DNA from: Meconema thalassinum | Lineage: Eukaryota; Arthropoda; Insecta; Orthoptera; Tettigoniidae | DNA length: 64,000 nt | Direction of reading: 5' to 3' | NCBI GenBank assembly: GCA_946902985.2 | Contig: OX336393.1 | Coordinates: 360,822,779-360,886,778, forward strand | Shown here: positions 21,652 through 34,284 of the stretch, in pieces | How the letters are laid out: each line of letters begins with the position of its first letter | Numbering within the stretch: the stretch's first letter is position 1 | Notes under the pieces: model-generated | What the model saw: only the letters and a program-made list of their open reading frames with translations | What the model was told of the DNA's origin: nothing | The model's database searches: none | Program-made: the position numbers and the translations under genes

Positions 21652-21701
21652 GATATAATAGACCTTCTGTACGACATATCGCACGTGTAAGTCGTGTGAA
21701 A
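21652..21701 (+). repeat. Repeat family C, first piece (split by H2)
   Basis: GATATAATAGACCTTC and CGCACGTGTAAGTCGTG match the starts of the family C units at 23591 and 24276. The unit resumes at 23235 after the H2 insertion. Confidence 0.7.
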
Positions 21702-23234
21702 CAAGTAGTTCCGTGAAGAACTATACAGCCTATTTTCATATATCCTACTTATGTTAATTGCCACTACAACATACACAATTTCAGTTTGCTTGCTGTAATA
21801 GATTCGTTGATATTGAGAACCGACTAAATATTTCGGATGGTCGGCATGTTGGAATTTATATATGTAGGTCCTAGAGTTATGTACTGTTACATGCAGATTA
21901 TTGTGAACGTGTAGTATTCAAACTTCAATCGCATAGTTAGGACACAAGAAAAAACAAGAAGATTTAAAAATTTTTCACAGCTGCCATCTTGAGGTTATGG
22001 AAACAATTGAAATAAATTAGATGCCAGTGGATTAACATTCGTATAAGGATTTACTGTACCAAGTTTCACTGCACGCGGATGGTTAAATTGCGAGAAACGT
22101 CCATGTGATATTTATAATTCGCGTCACCGCCATGTTGGATTTGTGATCACCAGGTTATTTAAAGTCCTATAGGTGAACTTAAGTTCATAGCCCCTATGAA
22201 CATCAAAAAATGCAGTTTGATTGCTAAAATAGATTCGTAGATATTCAGTATCGTCTAAATATTTCGGTTGGTCGCCATGTTGGATTGTTAAATGTATAGG
22301 CCATAGAGTCATGTACCATTAAAGGAAAATTATTGCGTAGGTTCATTATTCAAACTTTCACTTCGATCGCATGACTACATCACAATGAATAAAATCTTAA
22401 TATTAAAATTCGCACTGCCGCCATCTTGAGGTTATGTAAACAATTGAACTAAATTAGATACCAGTGGATTACAATGTGTATAAATATTTCCTGTGCCAGG
22501 TTTCAGTGCGCTTGGAACATTAAATCGCGAGAAAGGTCTATTTAAAATCTTCAAATTCGCTTGGCCGCCATGTTCGTTTTGTAGTTAACCGGTTTTTGAA
22601 AGTCTTATAGATGGACTTCCAGTAGTGCCCTTTATCTCCGTACAAAATTTCAGGGTTTTACCACTAATAGTTTCAGAGATATAGAATGCCGGTGAAATAT
22701 TTCGCACATCCACCATCTTGTGATTATGTAAATAATTGAACGAAGTTAGATGTCGGTGCATTACAATGTATATAAACATATACTGTACCAAGTTTCATTG
22801 CGTTTGGTTGGTCAAATCGCGAGAAACGTCTATTTAAAAGTCGCAAATTCGCTTGGCCGCCATGTTGGTTTTGTAGTTACCAGGTTTTCAAAAGTCACAT
22901 AAGTGAACTTATAGTAGTTCCCTCTATCACCATAGAAAATGTCAGGGTAATGTCGGTAATAGTTTCGGAGATATTGAATGCTGGTGAAATATTTCGCACA
23001 GCCGCCATGTTGGATTGGTGAGTCGTAACAAAATTTGAAGGGCACGGTCGAGGTCGCCGGGAATAGTGCTATGAACTTTCCGAGTTTCATTGAAATCGCT
23101 CCAGCCGTTTAGATTTTATTAGGGGGGGACACACACACGAATCACTCACACACACACACACACACGCACACACACACGGACAAAAGGTGATCTCATAAGC
23201 CTATTTTTTTTTTCAAAATTGAAAATAGGCTAAA
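21702..23234 (-). mobile_element. HINE-like element H2, minus copy
   Basis: Left edge (3' end of the element): ACAAGTAGTTCCGTGAAGAA with the hairpin AGTTC/GAACT, then AGCCTATTTTCA. Right edge: GAAAATAGGCTAAAAAA, so AGCCTATTTTCA forms a 12-bp terminal inverted repeat. Inside are ~300-bp units each with GCCGCCATGTTGG-type blocks, plus a (CA)n tract at 23139-23176. The element interrupts repeat family C. Confidence 0.6.
23139..23176. repeat. (CA)n microsatellite inside H2
   Basis: Dinucleotide run with a few substitutions near the 5' end of the element. Confidence 0.8.
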
Positions 23235-24970
23235 AAATCTAGGGTACTCCATTTGCAACCTTTCACAGAAATGTAATAAATGGAGTGGCATTACTTATTC
23301 CAGAAATAGATGGAAAGTTGGATGCCACCTCTTGAGATACTGTTGTCATGGTTAGTGGCTTGCATTCCTTCTTTAGTTTATTAAATGAAATTAGTTTTCT
23401 GGGAATATCTAAGAAACTGTTGGGTTTAGAGCCTTAAAATATAGTTTTCGTGGACCCTTTACGGCTCTTGAGGGGCCCCGAGTTTGTTTCTGACCCCAAG
23501 GGTTTGAAAATGAGCTTTGTCGCTTCGTTTTACGCCATAATAATGATAATAATTAAAAGAATAATACTAATAATAATAATAATATAACAAAATAGGGATA
23601 GGGATATGATAGACCTTCCGGACCATACCCGCACGTGTAAATCGCGTTAAAAATTCTATATTACCCCTTGACCCCTTAAGCGCATTATATGTATTGATGA
23701 ATATTTCAGCTTAATTTGGATCCGTTATAACCTTATTGCCGTTTGCAAACCTTCACAGTAATGTAATAAATGGAATTGTATTGCGTCTTACAGAAATAGA
23801 TGGACCTCTGAGATTCTGTTGCCATTGTTACCGGCATGCATTCCTTCATTTATTTATTAAGTGAAATTAGTTTTTTGGGAATATCTCAAAAACTGTTGGT
23901 TTTAGGGCCTTAAAATGTGGTTTTCGGGGTCCTTTTAGGGCCCCCGAGTTTCGTTTCTCACATTGAGGGGCTGAAAATGAGCTTTGTCTCACGTTTATTT
24001 CAGCATGTATATTAAGGGGGTAGACCCCCTGTTATGAGAGGTACGGAGAAGAGTTACATCAATGATTAGTGTCGTGCCACTGATGGATATCTGTATCAAA
24101 TTTTACGTTAATCCACCCAGCCGTTCTCGAGTTATACGGACACAAAAAATTGTCCACAGACAGACAGACAAAAATATACTTTTGGTGCATCCGTCACAAA
24201 ACAGTCTGAAACGGGCAAATATGTCAAATTTTCGTAGAAAAGCCGAAAAATCAGACAAACATTCATTTTTATATAATAGAGAAGGGATATAATAGACCTT
24301 CCGTACCACACCCGCACGTGTAAATCGCGTGAAAAAATTCTAGAGTACCCCTTGACCCCTTAAGCGCATTGTATGTATTAATGAATATTTCAGCTTAATT
24401 TGGATCCATTATAACCTTATAGCCGTTTGCAAACCTTCACAGTAATGTAATAAATGGAATTGCATTGCGTCTTACAGAAATAGATGGACCTCTGAGATTC
24501 AGTTGCCATGGTTACCGCCATGCATTCTTTCATTAATTTATTAAGTGAAATTAGTTTTCTGGGAATATCTCAAAAACTGTTGGTTTTAGGGCCTTAAAAC
24601 GTGGTTTTTCGTTTCTCACATTGAGGGGCTGAAAATGAGCTTTGTTTCACCCTTCTACGCCTATTTCAGCATGTATTTTAAGGGAGTAGGGCCCCTTTTA
24701 TGAGAGGTACGGAGAAGAGTTACATCAATGATTAGTGTGGTGCCTCTGATGGATATCTGTATCAAATTTTACGTTGATCCACCCAGCCGTTCTCAAGTTA
24801 TAAGGACTCGTAGAAGTTGTCCACAGACACACAGACAGACAGACAGACAGACAGACAAAAAAAATATTTTTGCGCGCATCCGTCATAAAGCAGCCTGAAA
24901 CGCGCAAATATCGCAAATTTTCGTGGAAATTCAGAACAAACAGACACACTTTCATTTTTATATACATATA
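23235..24970 (+). repeat. Repeat family C: rest of unit 1 and two full tandem units
   Basis: Unit 1 remainder is 23235-23590. Full units of about 690 bp start near 23591 and 24276, each beginning GATATRATAGACCTTCCG and ending CATTTTTATATA. Each has AACTGTTGGTTTTAGG, CAATGATTAGTG, CACCCAGCCGTTCTC and a CAGA microsatellite (24833-24857 in the last). The short frames inside are not conserved as protein. The class is unknown. Confidence 0.7.
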
Positions 24971-25237
24971 GAGATTTTAATATTTATTTTTATAATTCGA
25001 TTTTTAATTGTCATGACTATTTTGTAGTCTCAATTTGATATGATTATCCTAGTTTTAATTTTGATATTTATTTTTATTAATTTATCTTAATAGTTGGTCT
25101 ATAACTAATGTGTCATTTTAATGGTTATTATTAATTTTCATTTTGATTTTGTGTATTTTAAATGTTCTTTTAAATTAATTTCTAAATTTTATTTTGCTTT
25201 AATTTTTAATTTCCATAAATTTTAGCCAGGGAAAATA

Positions 25238-26614
25238 TTTTAGCCTACTTTTCACATTTTGCAAAAATGAGGAAAAAGTAGACTTATGAGATCGATCCGG
25301 AAAATGTGTGTCTGTCTGTCTGTCTGTGTGTGTGTGTGTCCCCCTATTAACTCCTAAACGGCTGCAGCAATCAAAACCAAATTTAGTATGTATAAAGATG
25401 TGCACCGGAATATCTCACGACCATATTTGAAAATGATGTCAGTGCTACCAACTGCTGAAAAAACGCACTAGAAATTTGAGCTCCATGTTGGATATCTTGC
25501 AAGGTATGGATGGGAGCTATTCCAAAATTGGCACACTTGTCGATAAGACTATTTCAGTTTAATTTTCAGGAGGCCAATCATGACAGTGTTGCCAAAATAA
25601 TTTTAAGCCTTCTGATAGGTCCAATGTTTAAATGCATATAACTTCTACACTATCAATTGGATTTCAACCAAATTTTGTATGTAATTTCTGTATATAAACA
25701 GATATGACTGAGCGTATTCTTAAGAGCCACCAGGGCTGCCAACTGTTAATAATTGCTCTCATTATTTTTTATCCAAATACCAATATATCAGAAAGTATGC
25801 AAGCCAACAGCTTTAAACTATGCACACGTATATTCTGACATTTTAGATTAATTTCGAGTAACTTATGTACGTCAGTTCTACCAACATGATTATAAGCCTG
25901 CTGATACGACCAATTTTTAAATACATGTAACTTCTATACTATCAGTTGGATTTCAACCAAATTTCGTATGTGCTATGTGTACCATAACAGATATGACTAT
26001 AAATATTGTTAAGAGCAATCAGGGCTGCCAACTGTTAATAAATGCTGTCTATATTTATTTTACACTAATATCAATATACCAGAAAGTATGCAAGCCAACA
26101 GCTCTATACTTTGCACACGTATAGCACCTGACATTCTAGATTAATTTGGAGTAATTAATACAAGGCAGTGCTGCCAACATTATTCTATGCCTGCTGATAT
26201 GTCCAATTTTAAAATACATGTAACTTCTATACTAACAAATGGATTTCATCCAAAATTGGCACAACTAGATATCATAATATTTCAGATTATTTCTGACCAG
26301 CACACGCATGGTACTGTTGGCAACATGCTTTTACGCGTGCTGATAGATCCAGTGTCTAACTTCATGTAACGTCCATTTGACTTCAACCAAATTTTGTATT
26401 CTGTACCTTAAGAGATTGAACTAAGAATATATTCAGTCGCCAGGGCTGCCAACTGTAGTGCTCTATTAGGCTACATTATACCAGGTATATTTTGAACTAA
26501 CTAGATATTTCGATATTACCAAATTAATTTCGTCATTATTCTAGATAGGATCATATACTGTAGAATAATCATTGGCATGTAAAGTATGCTGTATAGTTCT
26601 TCACGGAACTTCTT
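25238..26614 (+). mobile_element. HINE-like element H3, intact copy
   Basis: About 1.38 kb. Starts TTTTAGCCTACTTTTCA with a hairpin through TTTTGCAAAAAT to AAAGTAGACTTATGAG, then GTCT/GT microsatellites. It ends with the hairpin AGTTCTTCACGGAACT (26595-26610). Internally ~330-bp units repeat CAGGGCTGCCAACTGT and CATGTAACTTCTATACTA. It has no ORF of note and is the reference for the split copy at 38423-44653. Confidence 0.6.
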
Positions 26615-28379
26615 TGATTTATTAATGTAATATAATCAAGGGCTGAAAGAAAATTATGGTTCAATTACGAAAATTACTGCTGTTTTCAGTCTCACTTTTC
26701 TAGAAATTTCAGCAGTATTTTGGAGAGGCTGCAGTCCCCTTTTCTTCTGGAAATGCCCCGGCTAGGGCTAACAATATTTCCAAGTAATGTAATACTCGGC
26801 TCTGGTCGTAACAGGTCGTCTTGACGACAGAGGGACAACATAGTCAGCAGATATCTCACGGAAAATAAAACTGAATGTTTCTCCACAATTGCCCTCAGCT
26901 AAGAGCCCATCACAATAAACTTTGATGTCGAATAGGCTTTTAAACTCAACGTTATTTCTTCTGGTGTGCATCTCCACTGGGAAGAATATGTTTGAATATT
27001 TCGTTCCGGCTTATTTCTATCTCTGAGTATACCCATGTTGATTCCGACAAGATAGGAGATTGCACTGGGCTAGGCTCACTGGCTAGATTGACGGATTTAC
27101 TGTTCGAAAAGCGGGGTTTCGCCTAGGTGCATCAAGTCAGGCTCATCAGCGGGCCTTTGGTACACCCTGCCCGGACCACCGCTAGGGTAGTAGAAGTGTA
27201 TCTCACATCGTCTGAGAACTGAGAGCTCCCTCAAGCCAATATGTCTTGTTTGAAATAATGTATAACCTAGCAACCCGCCCCGGATTCGCCAAGTATCTTA
27301 ACAGTTTTACCAGCGTGAGCTTAAAAGGCACATGGACGGAAGGTCCCAGACGCAATTCAGAAAATCCGAGGTGAACAGTGAAACTACAAGCACTCATTCT
27401 CTTCTCTGAAGTCTTAACTTGACACGAATCGACAGTTTGACGCTGGCCGAAGCTGGGGTGATAGGCTCGCTCGGAAGAATTGCTGCAAAGCTAGTAATTT
27501 AAATGTAGACTGAACTGAGATTGTTGGAAGAAATGAAAACGTAAAGGAACTTATAGTGGGCGATGTATTAAAGATGTTAAGAAAATGTTAATATGGTGTT
27601 GTGGACTTGTTTGTAGAACATTTCATGCTGAACAATCATTACAGTCATAGTACATAGATATTTTAACGATTTACCTAGCGTAAGCTTAAAAGGTGCACGG
27701 ATGGCAGGCTCTTCTTCGACTCGATTCACTGAAATCGTTATTGCTCAGCTTCCTTTGGTCATAAATGAATGATATTCTACAGGAACCTTCCTGGACAAAT
27801 CCTTCACTGAATGGTGAAACTCGCATCAAATTCCATCTAGTGGTTCTCGAGATTACATATTACATCCAAGAATCAGGGATTTTATTTTATTCTATGTGGA
27901 GATGAGATATTACTGCGTAATAATTTCCTTCTGTTTTCCGCTTGATGTTTTAAGAGAAATCTTAGTACAGAAGTGCTGATCATTTAAGACACGGCCTCTG
28001 GAGTTGCATCCTCTACCTCATCCCCCTCATTTCTATAATGAACTTTTCTTCGGCGTTAAAGAATTTCAATTATTGGAGAACACTTCAACACTAAAAAACG
28101 ATCAGGATTCCAGTGTCTGGAACGCATTTAACTTACATCAACATAAGATGTGTCTGACGCCGTAGAGTTTAATCTGTGTAGACAATGTTGATGAGCGTTT
28201 GTGAGACAGATGCTTTGTCTTGGCTGATGTTCTTCGTGTACTAATATGCTGTGAAAATATACATATTGATTTGAACATTATCATATGCATCGATATTTTG
28301 TAGCCACTTTCTCTTATTTTCACGCAAAGTATGATCGTGGGCAAGTGTGTGTATGTGCGCATGTGTAATTTGCCTAGTG
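26615..28379. other. Unassigned sequence
   Basis: No gene recognised. Short frames at 26692-26977 and 27203-27397 (minus) have no domain. The GC content rises around 27050-27190, without a shared copy in the window. Confidence 0.4.
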
Positions 28380-28705
28380 CGTTCAGTCCGTCACCACGAA
28401 TGCCATGAAGAGCTAGAATAAGTATCCAAAGATCGGAGATTCTAATCCCGGCGCTGACAGCGACTATCCTCAGCATAGTTTTTTCCAGGGTTTTCCACAA
28501 TTTTGTCAGGCAAAAGTCATGATAGCATCTTATTTCAAATCCCAAGTCACCTACCTCATCCCAGATCTTAATAATTACAGCTAACCACACCGTTACAGTG
28601 ACCACAGAAACACAGGTTATCGGACAAATGTCATACATACACAAGTATACGGAACTAATGACCAAAGATGCCTCAATCCCCTAATACGGATAAACAATAA
28701 CAACA
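28380..28705 (+). mobile_element. SINE family H, degenerate copy
   Basis: Has a B-box-like GATTCTAATCCCGGCGCTGACAG, CAAGTCACCTACCTCATCCC and the tail ACGGAACTAATGACC...CCCCTAATACGG with AACAATAACAAC. The same blocks in the same order occur at 61785-61995. Confidence 0.6.
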
Positions 28706-28869
28706 ACAAAAATATTAGGCTACATCTGAACAGTTCCTTTGTTTTCCAACAAAGTTGGTATTACACTAGTACTACAAAAAAGAACTTCTGACTTTAAATA
28801 TTTTCAATTCCACCATTGCTGCCAATTAGAGAAAAAAATACTATATTTTATATAATAATAGCTGAACTA

Positions 28870-30045
28870 GGGTTCTCCAAGAACTAGGGTTAGACAACAA
28901 AACCCGCAAACTCATTCTAGAAACCTTGACCAATACCCATTCCAAGGTTAAATTTAGAGGCGAGGTCTCAGCAAGCTTCGAGATAAAAACAGGGGTGAGA
29001 CAAGGGGATGGACTTTCTCCACTTCTTTTCAACTGTGTCCTTGAAAAGGTTGTGAGAGAATGGCGCAAGGAACTGACCAATATGGGTGTCCAGAGTGGGA
29101 TATACCTGGGGCGTAGGAAGGAAGGACTGGTTGTAGATTGCCTGGCCTTTGCTGACGACATGGCACTTATTGCCGATTCTCTGGATACAGCAACAATGCA
29201 GGTCAATTGCCTCAGAAGACAGGCAGCCAAAGTGGGTCTTCAAGTGTCGCTGGAAAAAACAGAATTCTTCACCAACATCAAAGAAGCTAACAGAGAGATG
29301 CTACTAGAACAGGGAAAAATCAAGAGGATTGAGAAATTTAAGTATCTCGGCGAATGGATTGAACCCAACTTATCAGAAAGAGCATCATTATCCATGAGAG
29401 TCAACAAGCTGGAACTGGCTTATCGACTGACAAAGAACATCTACAACAAGAAATGCCTGTCACGCAACCTGAAACTGAAGCACTACACCTCAGTCATACG
29501 ACCAGAAGCCCTGTATGCTATGGAGTGTCTCTCATTGAACCGAAGTGGTCTGATGTAGAAAATGGAAGTCAGAGAGAGGAGAATTCTCAGGAAGATCCTA
29601 GGTCCGGTAAAGGAAGATGAGGAATACCGTAGGCGGCACAATTCCGAGCTCTACGGACATATAGAAAGGCTCTCTGACTGTGCTAGGAAAAGGAGAGTAG
29701 CATTCTATGGTCATGTGGCAAGATTGCCTCCCAAAAGACTGACCAATAGGCTGTTCACTTTCTGGCAGAACAAGAAGGTTCGTACCACTTGGCTGACAGA
29801 AACTGAGAAAGACATTAATGAACTGGGAATAACAGATCTTCAAGACAGGCAATCTGTGAGACATGCCCTGAAGGAAGTCCATGGATTTCAGGAAAAACCC
29901 CGGAAGAAAGGTACCCCTTGGACAGATGAAAGGAAGGAGTTACACCGGCAGAAAATGCGACAACACTGGGCAAAGATCAAAGCTCAACAGTTGAACAAGC
30001 GTGGTCCAAAGTAGGCCCATTCGAAACAAGTAGAAGAAGAAGAAG
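28870..30045 (+). pseudogene. Group A LINE, RT palm to 3' end, 13-bp TSD, single stop
   Basis: AATAGCTGAACTA at 28857-28869 and 30046-30058 delimits the insertion. The first frame (28926-29558) has GVRQGDGLSPLLF (residues 23-35, motif B), AFADD (74-78, catalytic box), KFKYLGEWIE, and LKHYTSVIRPEALYAMECL. One TAG at 29556 separates it from the second frame (29562-30014), in the same phase, with ERRILRKILGPV, FYGHVARLPPKRL, NKKVRTTWLTE and a basic tail WTDERKELHRQKMRQHW. Reading past the stop gives a continuous polymerase C-terminal half. Motif A and the endonuclease are absent, so it is 5'-truncated. The 3' tail is AGA-rich. The LINE clade is uncertain. Confidence 0.9.
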
Positions 30046-30058
30046 AATAGCTGAACTA

Positions 30059-30525
30059 CCCGTGCTTCGCTACGCGTCATAAATAAATTAAAATGTGAAG
30101 GTGACAGCTAAAACAGGGGATAGGCGAGGTGCTGCGCAGAGGGAGATTAAGGATGGAACATTTTGTCCAACTACACCGCTCGGCGTTGACCGTGTTTTAT
30201 AGCACACATTTAGGTTTTACTAGCTAACCGTTGGAGATACCTTTCGCATAGAAAATGTAATTTTAAACCTCGTATATGCCATCAAAAGTTTGCTATTTCT
30301 TAGCGTTCTCTTTTTATTTGAAATGGAAATATGAAAGTTTGAAACCAAAGGGTGTAGTGACGTCACTAAAATGGTCGCCACCTTTAAATAGTGCAAAGTA
30401 TTGAAATCAAAAGTAACCTATATGTTAACCAGGTAAATCAGCTACTTCCATGTAAAATTCATGTAAATCGGATCAGTGGCACTTGCGGTATTCAGTAATA
30501 CACAGACACACACCATCTCATTTTT
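30059..30525 (+). repeat. Repeat family E (target of the LINE insertion)
   Basis: The left border CCCGTGCTTCGCTACGCGTC follows directly on the TSD of the LINE. Its other side lies before 28857. The right part ends with a short CACA run and ATCTCATTTTTAGCC. Both border types recur at 33690-34115 and 38028-38072. The class is unknown. Confidence 0.5.
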
Positions 30526-33500
30526 AGCCTCACTTCGCTCGCGTCATAGTCGAGTCATATTTTTATTCAATGAAATGCAGGTTTAACCCCGTTAACACCC
30601 CTTTAGAACCCGAATATCCAAAAATCCCTCCTTAGTAGACATTTTCGACACACAACAAACATATCCCCAAAATATCATTCTTCAAACTTAATAGTTTTGG
30701 TTGGTGGTTGAGAGTGAACATCCGAAAATCCTTCCTTAGTGGACGTTTTTCTCCAAGAATTTCACCCCTCCCCATAGGCCCCTTAAATTTCATTTATGAA
30801 AAAAAACGGTCGAACATCTATTTATTTTATTTATTTATTTATTTTTAAGCAGATTGTTTTCCTCCGAGTTTCAAACTCCTCGCCTATGTCGTTTAAGAGA
30901 TACACGCTCCCTTAGGAATCTTTCAACCCCCACTTTTCATCCCTTTCACCTCATAATATACACCATATCGATAAACCATTAGTTATGTGTCAGTTTATTT
31001 TTAATGATTAGTATATATGCCAAGTATCACATCCCCAAATGAAACCACTCGCGAGATATTGTTATTCAATGAAATGCACGTTTACCCCCTTAACCCCTCT
31101 TTAGAACCTGAATATCCAAAACTCTTTCCTTAGTGGACGTTTTCGACATACAACGAACATATCCCCAAAATTTCATGTTTCTAACTTCAATAATTTTGGC
31201 TGGCCGATGATGAGTGAGTGAGTGAGTCAGGACATTTTCTTTCATTTATTTATGATAATTTCACCCCTCACCATGAACCCCTTAGATTGGGTTTAAGAAA
31301 AAACGATCGAACACCTATTTACTTGTATTTTAAGCTGTTTTTTCCGCCGAATTTCGAACTTTTCGCCTATGTCGTTTCAGAGATACACGCTCCGTTAAGA
31401 ATCCCTCAACCCCCAATTTCCACCCCTTTCACCTCATAATATGCACCACATCGATAAACCCTTAGACATATGTCTGATTATTTTTAATGATTAGTTTGTA
31501 TACCGAATATCACATCCCCAAAGAAACAACTCATGAGATATCGTTATTCAATGAAATGCACGTTTACCCCTTAACACCTCTTTAAAACCCGAATAAACAA
31601 AAATCATTCCTTAGTGTACGTTTTCGACATACAGCGAACATATTCCCAAAATTTCATGTTTCCAACTTTAATAGCTTTCGCTCGGCGTGATGAGTGAGTG
31701 AGTCAGACAGGCAATTTTCTTTCAATTATTTTTACCAGAATTTCACCCCTCCCCTTGGGCCCCTTCAATTGGATTGATGAAAAAACGCTTGAACACCTAT
31801 TAACTTATTTTATAAGCTGTCTTTTTCCCCTGAGTTTGATGAGTGAGTGAGTTAGTCAATCAGTTATGACACTTTCTCTCGTTTTCTCCCCCAGAATTTC
31901 ACCCCACCCCATTGGCCCCTTAAATTAATTTATGAAAAAAAAAACGGTCGAGCACCGATTTACTTACTTTTTTAGCTGATTTTTTCCGCTGAGTTTCAAA
32001 TTTCCCGCCTATGTCGCTTAAGAGATAGGCCTATACGCTCCGTTAGGAATCCATCAACCCCCACTTTTCACCCCTTTCACCTCATAATAATACACCATAT
32101 CGATAAACCCTTAGACACATTTCTGCTTATTTTTAATGATTAGTTTATATGCCGAGTATCACATCCACAAATGAAACCACTCGTGAGATATTGTTATTCA
32201 ATGAAATACAGGTTTAACCCCCTTAAGACCCCTTTAGAACCTAAATATCCAAAAATCCTCCCTTAGTGTGCGGTTTTGACATACATCGAACATATCTCCG
32301 AAATTCCATGTTTACAACTACAATATTTTTGGCTGGGCGATGATGAGTGAGTGATTGAGTCAGGACATTTTCTTTCAATTTTTTTTTTCTTCAGAATTTC
32401 ACCCCTCCCGATGAACCCTTTCAATTTGATTGATCAAAAAAACTGTCGAAAAGTTATTTACTTACTTTAAATCAGTTTTTCCGCCTGAGTTTGATGAGTG
32501 AGCCTGTCAGTCAATCAGTAAGGACACTTTCTTTCCTGTCCCCCACCCCCCCCCAGAATTTAATCTCTCCCCATGGGCCCCTTAAATTGGATTTTGAAAA
32601 AAAAAACGGTCAAACACATATTTACTTATTTTTATGTTGATTTTTTTCCGCTGAGTTTCAAACTCCTCGCCTATGTCGTTTAAGAGATACACGCTCCGTT
32701 AGGAATCTTTCAATCCCCACTTTTCACCCCTTTCCCCTCACAATATACACCACATCGATAAACCCTCAGACACGTGTCTTCTTATGTTTTAATGATGAGT
32801 TTATATGCCGTATATCACATCCCCCAATGAAACTGTTATCCAATGAAATGCAGGTTTAACCCCCTTAAGACCCCTTTAGAACCTGAATATCCGAAAATCC
32901 TCCCTTAGTAGACGGTTTTGACATACAATGAACATATCCCCAAACTGTCATGTTTCTAACTTCAATAATTTTGGCTGGGCGATGATGAGTGAGAGAGTGA
33001 GTGAGTGAGTGAGTCAGGACATTTTCATTCAATTTTCTTTTTTCAGAATTTCACCCCTCCCCATGAACCCCTTAAATTTGATTTATGAAAAAAAAACTGT
33101 CGAACAGCAATTTACTTACTTTAAAGCAGTTTTTCCCCCCTGAGTTGATGAGTGAGTCAGTCAGTCAATCAGTTAGGACACTTTCTTTCCTGTCCCCACC
33201 CCCCAGAATTTCACCCCTCCCCTTGGGCCCCTTAAATTGGATTGATGAAAGAACGATCAAACACATATTTACTTCCTTTTATATTGATTTTTTTTTCGCT
33301 GAGTTTCAAACTCCTCGCCTATGTCGTTTAAGAGATACACGCTCCGTTAGGAATCTTTCAATCCCCACTTTTCACCCCCTTTCACCTCATAATATACACC
33401 ATATCGAAAAACCGTCAGACACGTGTCTTCTTATTTTTAATGATGAGTTTATATGCCGAGTATCACATCCCCCAATGAAACCAATCGGGAGATATTGCTA

Positions 33501-33690
33501 TTCAATGAAATGCAGGTCTACCCCCTTAACATCCCCTTTAAAACCTGAATAGCCTTTCTTAGTGGGCATTTGCGGCCCTTGAGGAAGCTGCATACCAAAT
33601 TTCATTCCTATCCGTTCGGTGGTTTCTGAGATTTCGTGATGAATGTATGAGTGAGTGAGAGAGTGAGTGGTATTTGACAAATATATAGTA
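30526..33690 (+). repeat. Repeat family D, plus array of ~0.45-0.5-kb units
   Basis: Starts CACTTCGCTCGCGTCATAG. About six to seven units follow, each with TTCAATGAAATGCA, a CCTTTAGAACC/TATCC block, a (GTGA)n run, TTTCACCCCTCC, CCTATGTCGTTTAAGAG and CACCTCATAATATACACC. It ends near GACAAATATATAGTAG. It is the mirror image of 35127-38072. No conserved protein is encoded. Confidence 0.75.
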
Positions 33691-34115
33691 GATTGTGTCA
33701 AGTCTTTGTTATGCTAAACTCGGTTGACAGTGCTGTGTGAGCAGTTGAGTAACTAACGGGATTTCAAGTAAAGATCCTCATTTTCTATACCGGTAGTGCA
33801 GAGCGCAACTGGCATCCAGTCGGCCGTGTCTCGACTTGAGCTATGTTGCCATGGAAACTATCTGCCTTGCCATTCCTTCATGAGTATATTTTATGATTTG
33901 ATTTGCCTGTGCTGGAGTGCAAAAGGGCCGAAATCAGAAGATTGAGAAAGACTATCGAAAATTCATGTAGCCAGCGTTTCCTTCTGGGTCCTAAACTATG
34001 TGTATGCAAAATTTGGTTGAGATTGGTGGAACGGTGTAGATTTGTATACGGAACAGACCCACCCACATACCCACATACCCACACACAGACTTTCACTTTT
34101 ATATATAAGATATTA
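33691..34115 (+). repeat. Family E-like repeat end
   Basis: Unique-looking core followed by AAATTTGGTTGAGATTGGTGG, a CCCA microsatellite (34064-34086) and the end signature CTTTCACTTTTATATATAAG, which resembles ends of families C and D. Confidence 0.45.
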
Positions 34116-34284
34116 ATTTCCATAGCTTCGACACCATTTTGCATAACGTAACAAAATTTTGATACCTCAAAAAAGAAAAGAAAAAAGTTACAACAACAAT
34201 AAACACGACAGGAGAGTTAGTTTGGAAATTTTTCAGTGGCGACAGTGCTACCAACTGATATTAGTTACTGGTCACGCTCATGGA

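Noticed and set aside
33085..33552. 155-residue frame with serine- and proline-rich sequence
   Set aside because: It lies across several tandem family D units; related units do not keep the frame.
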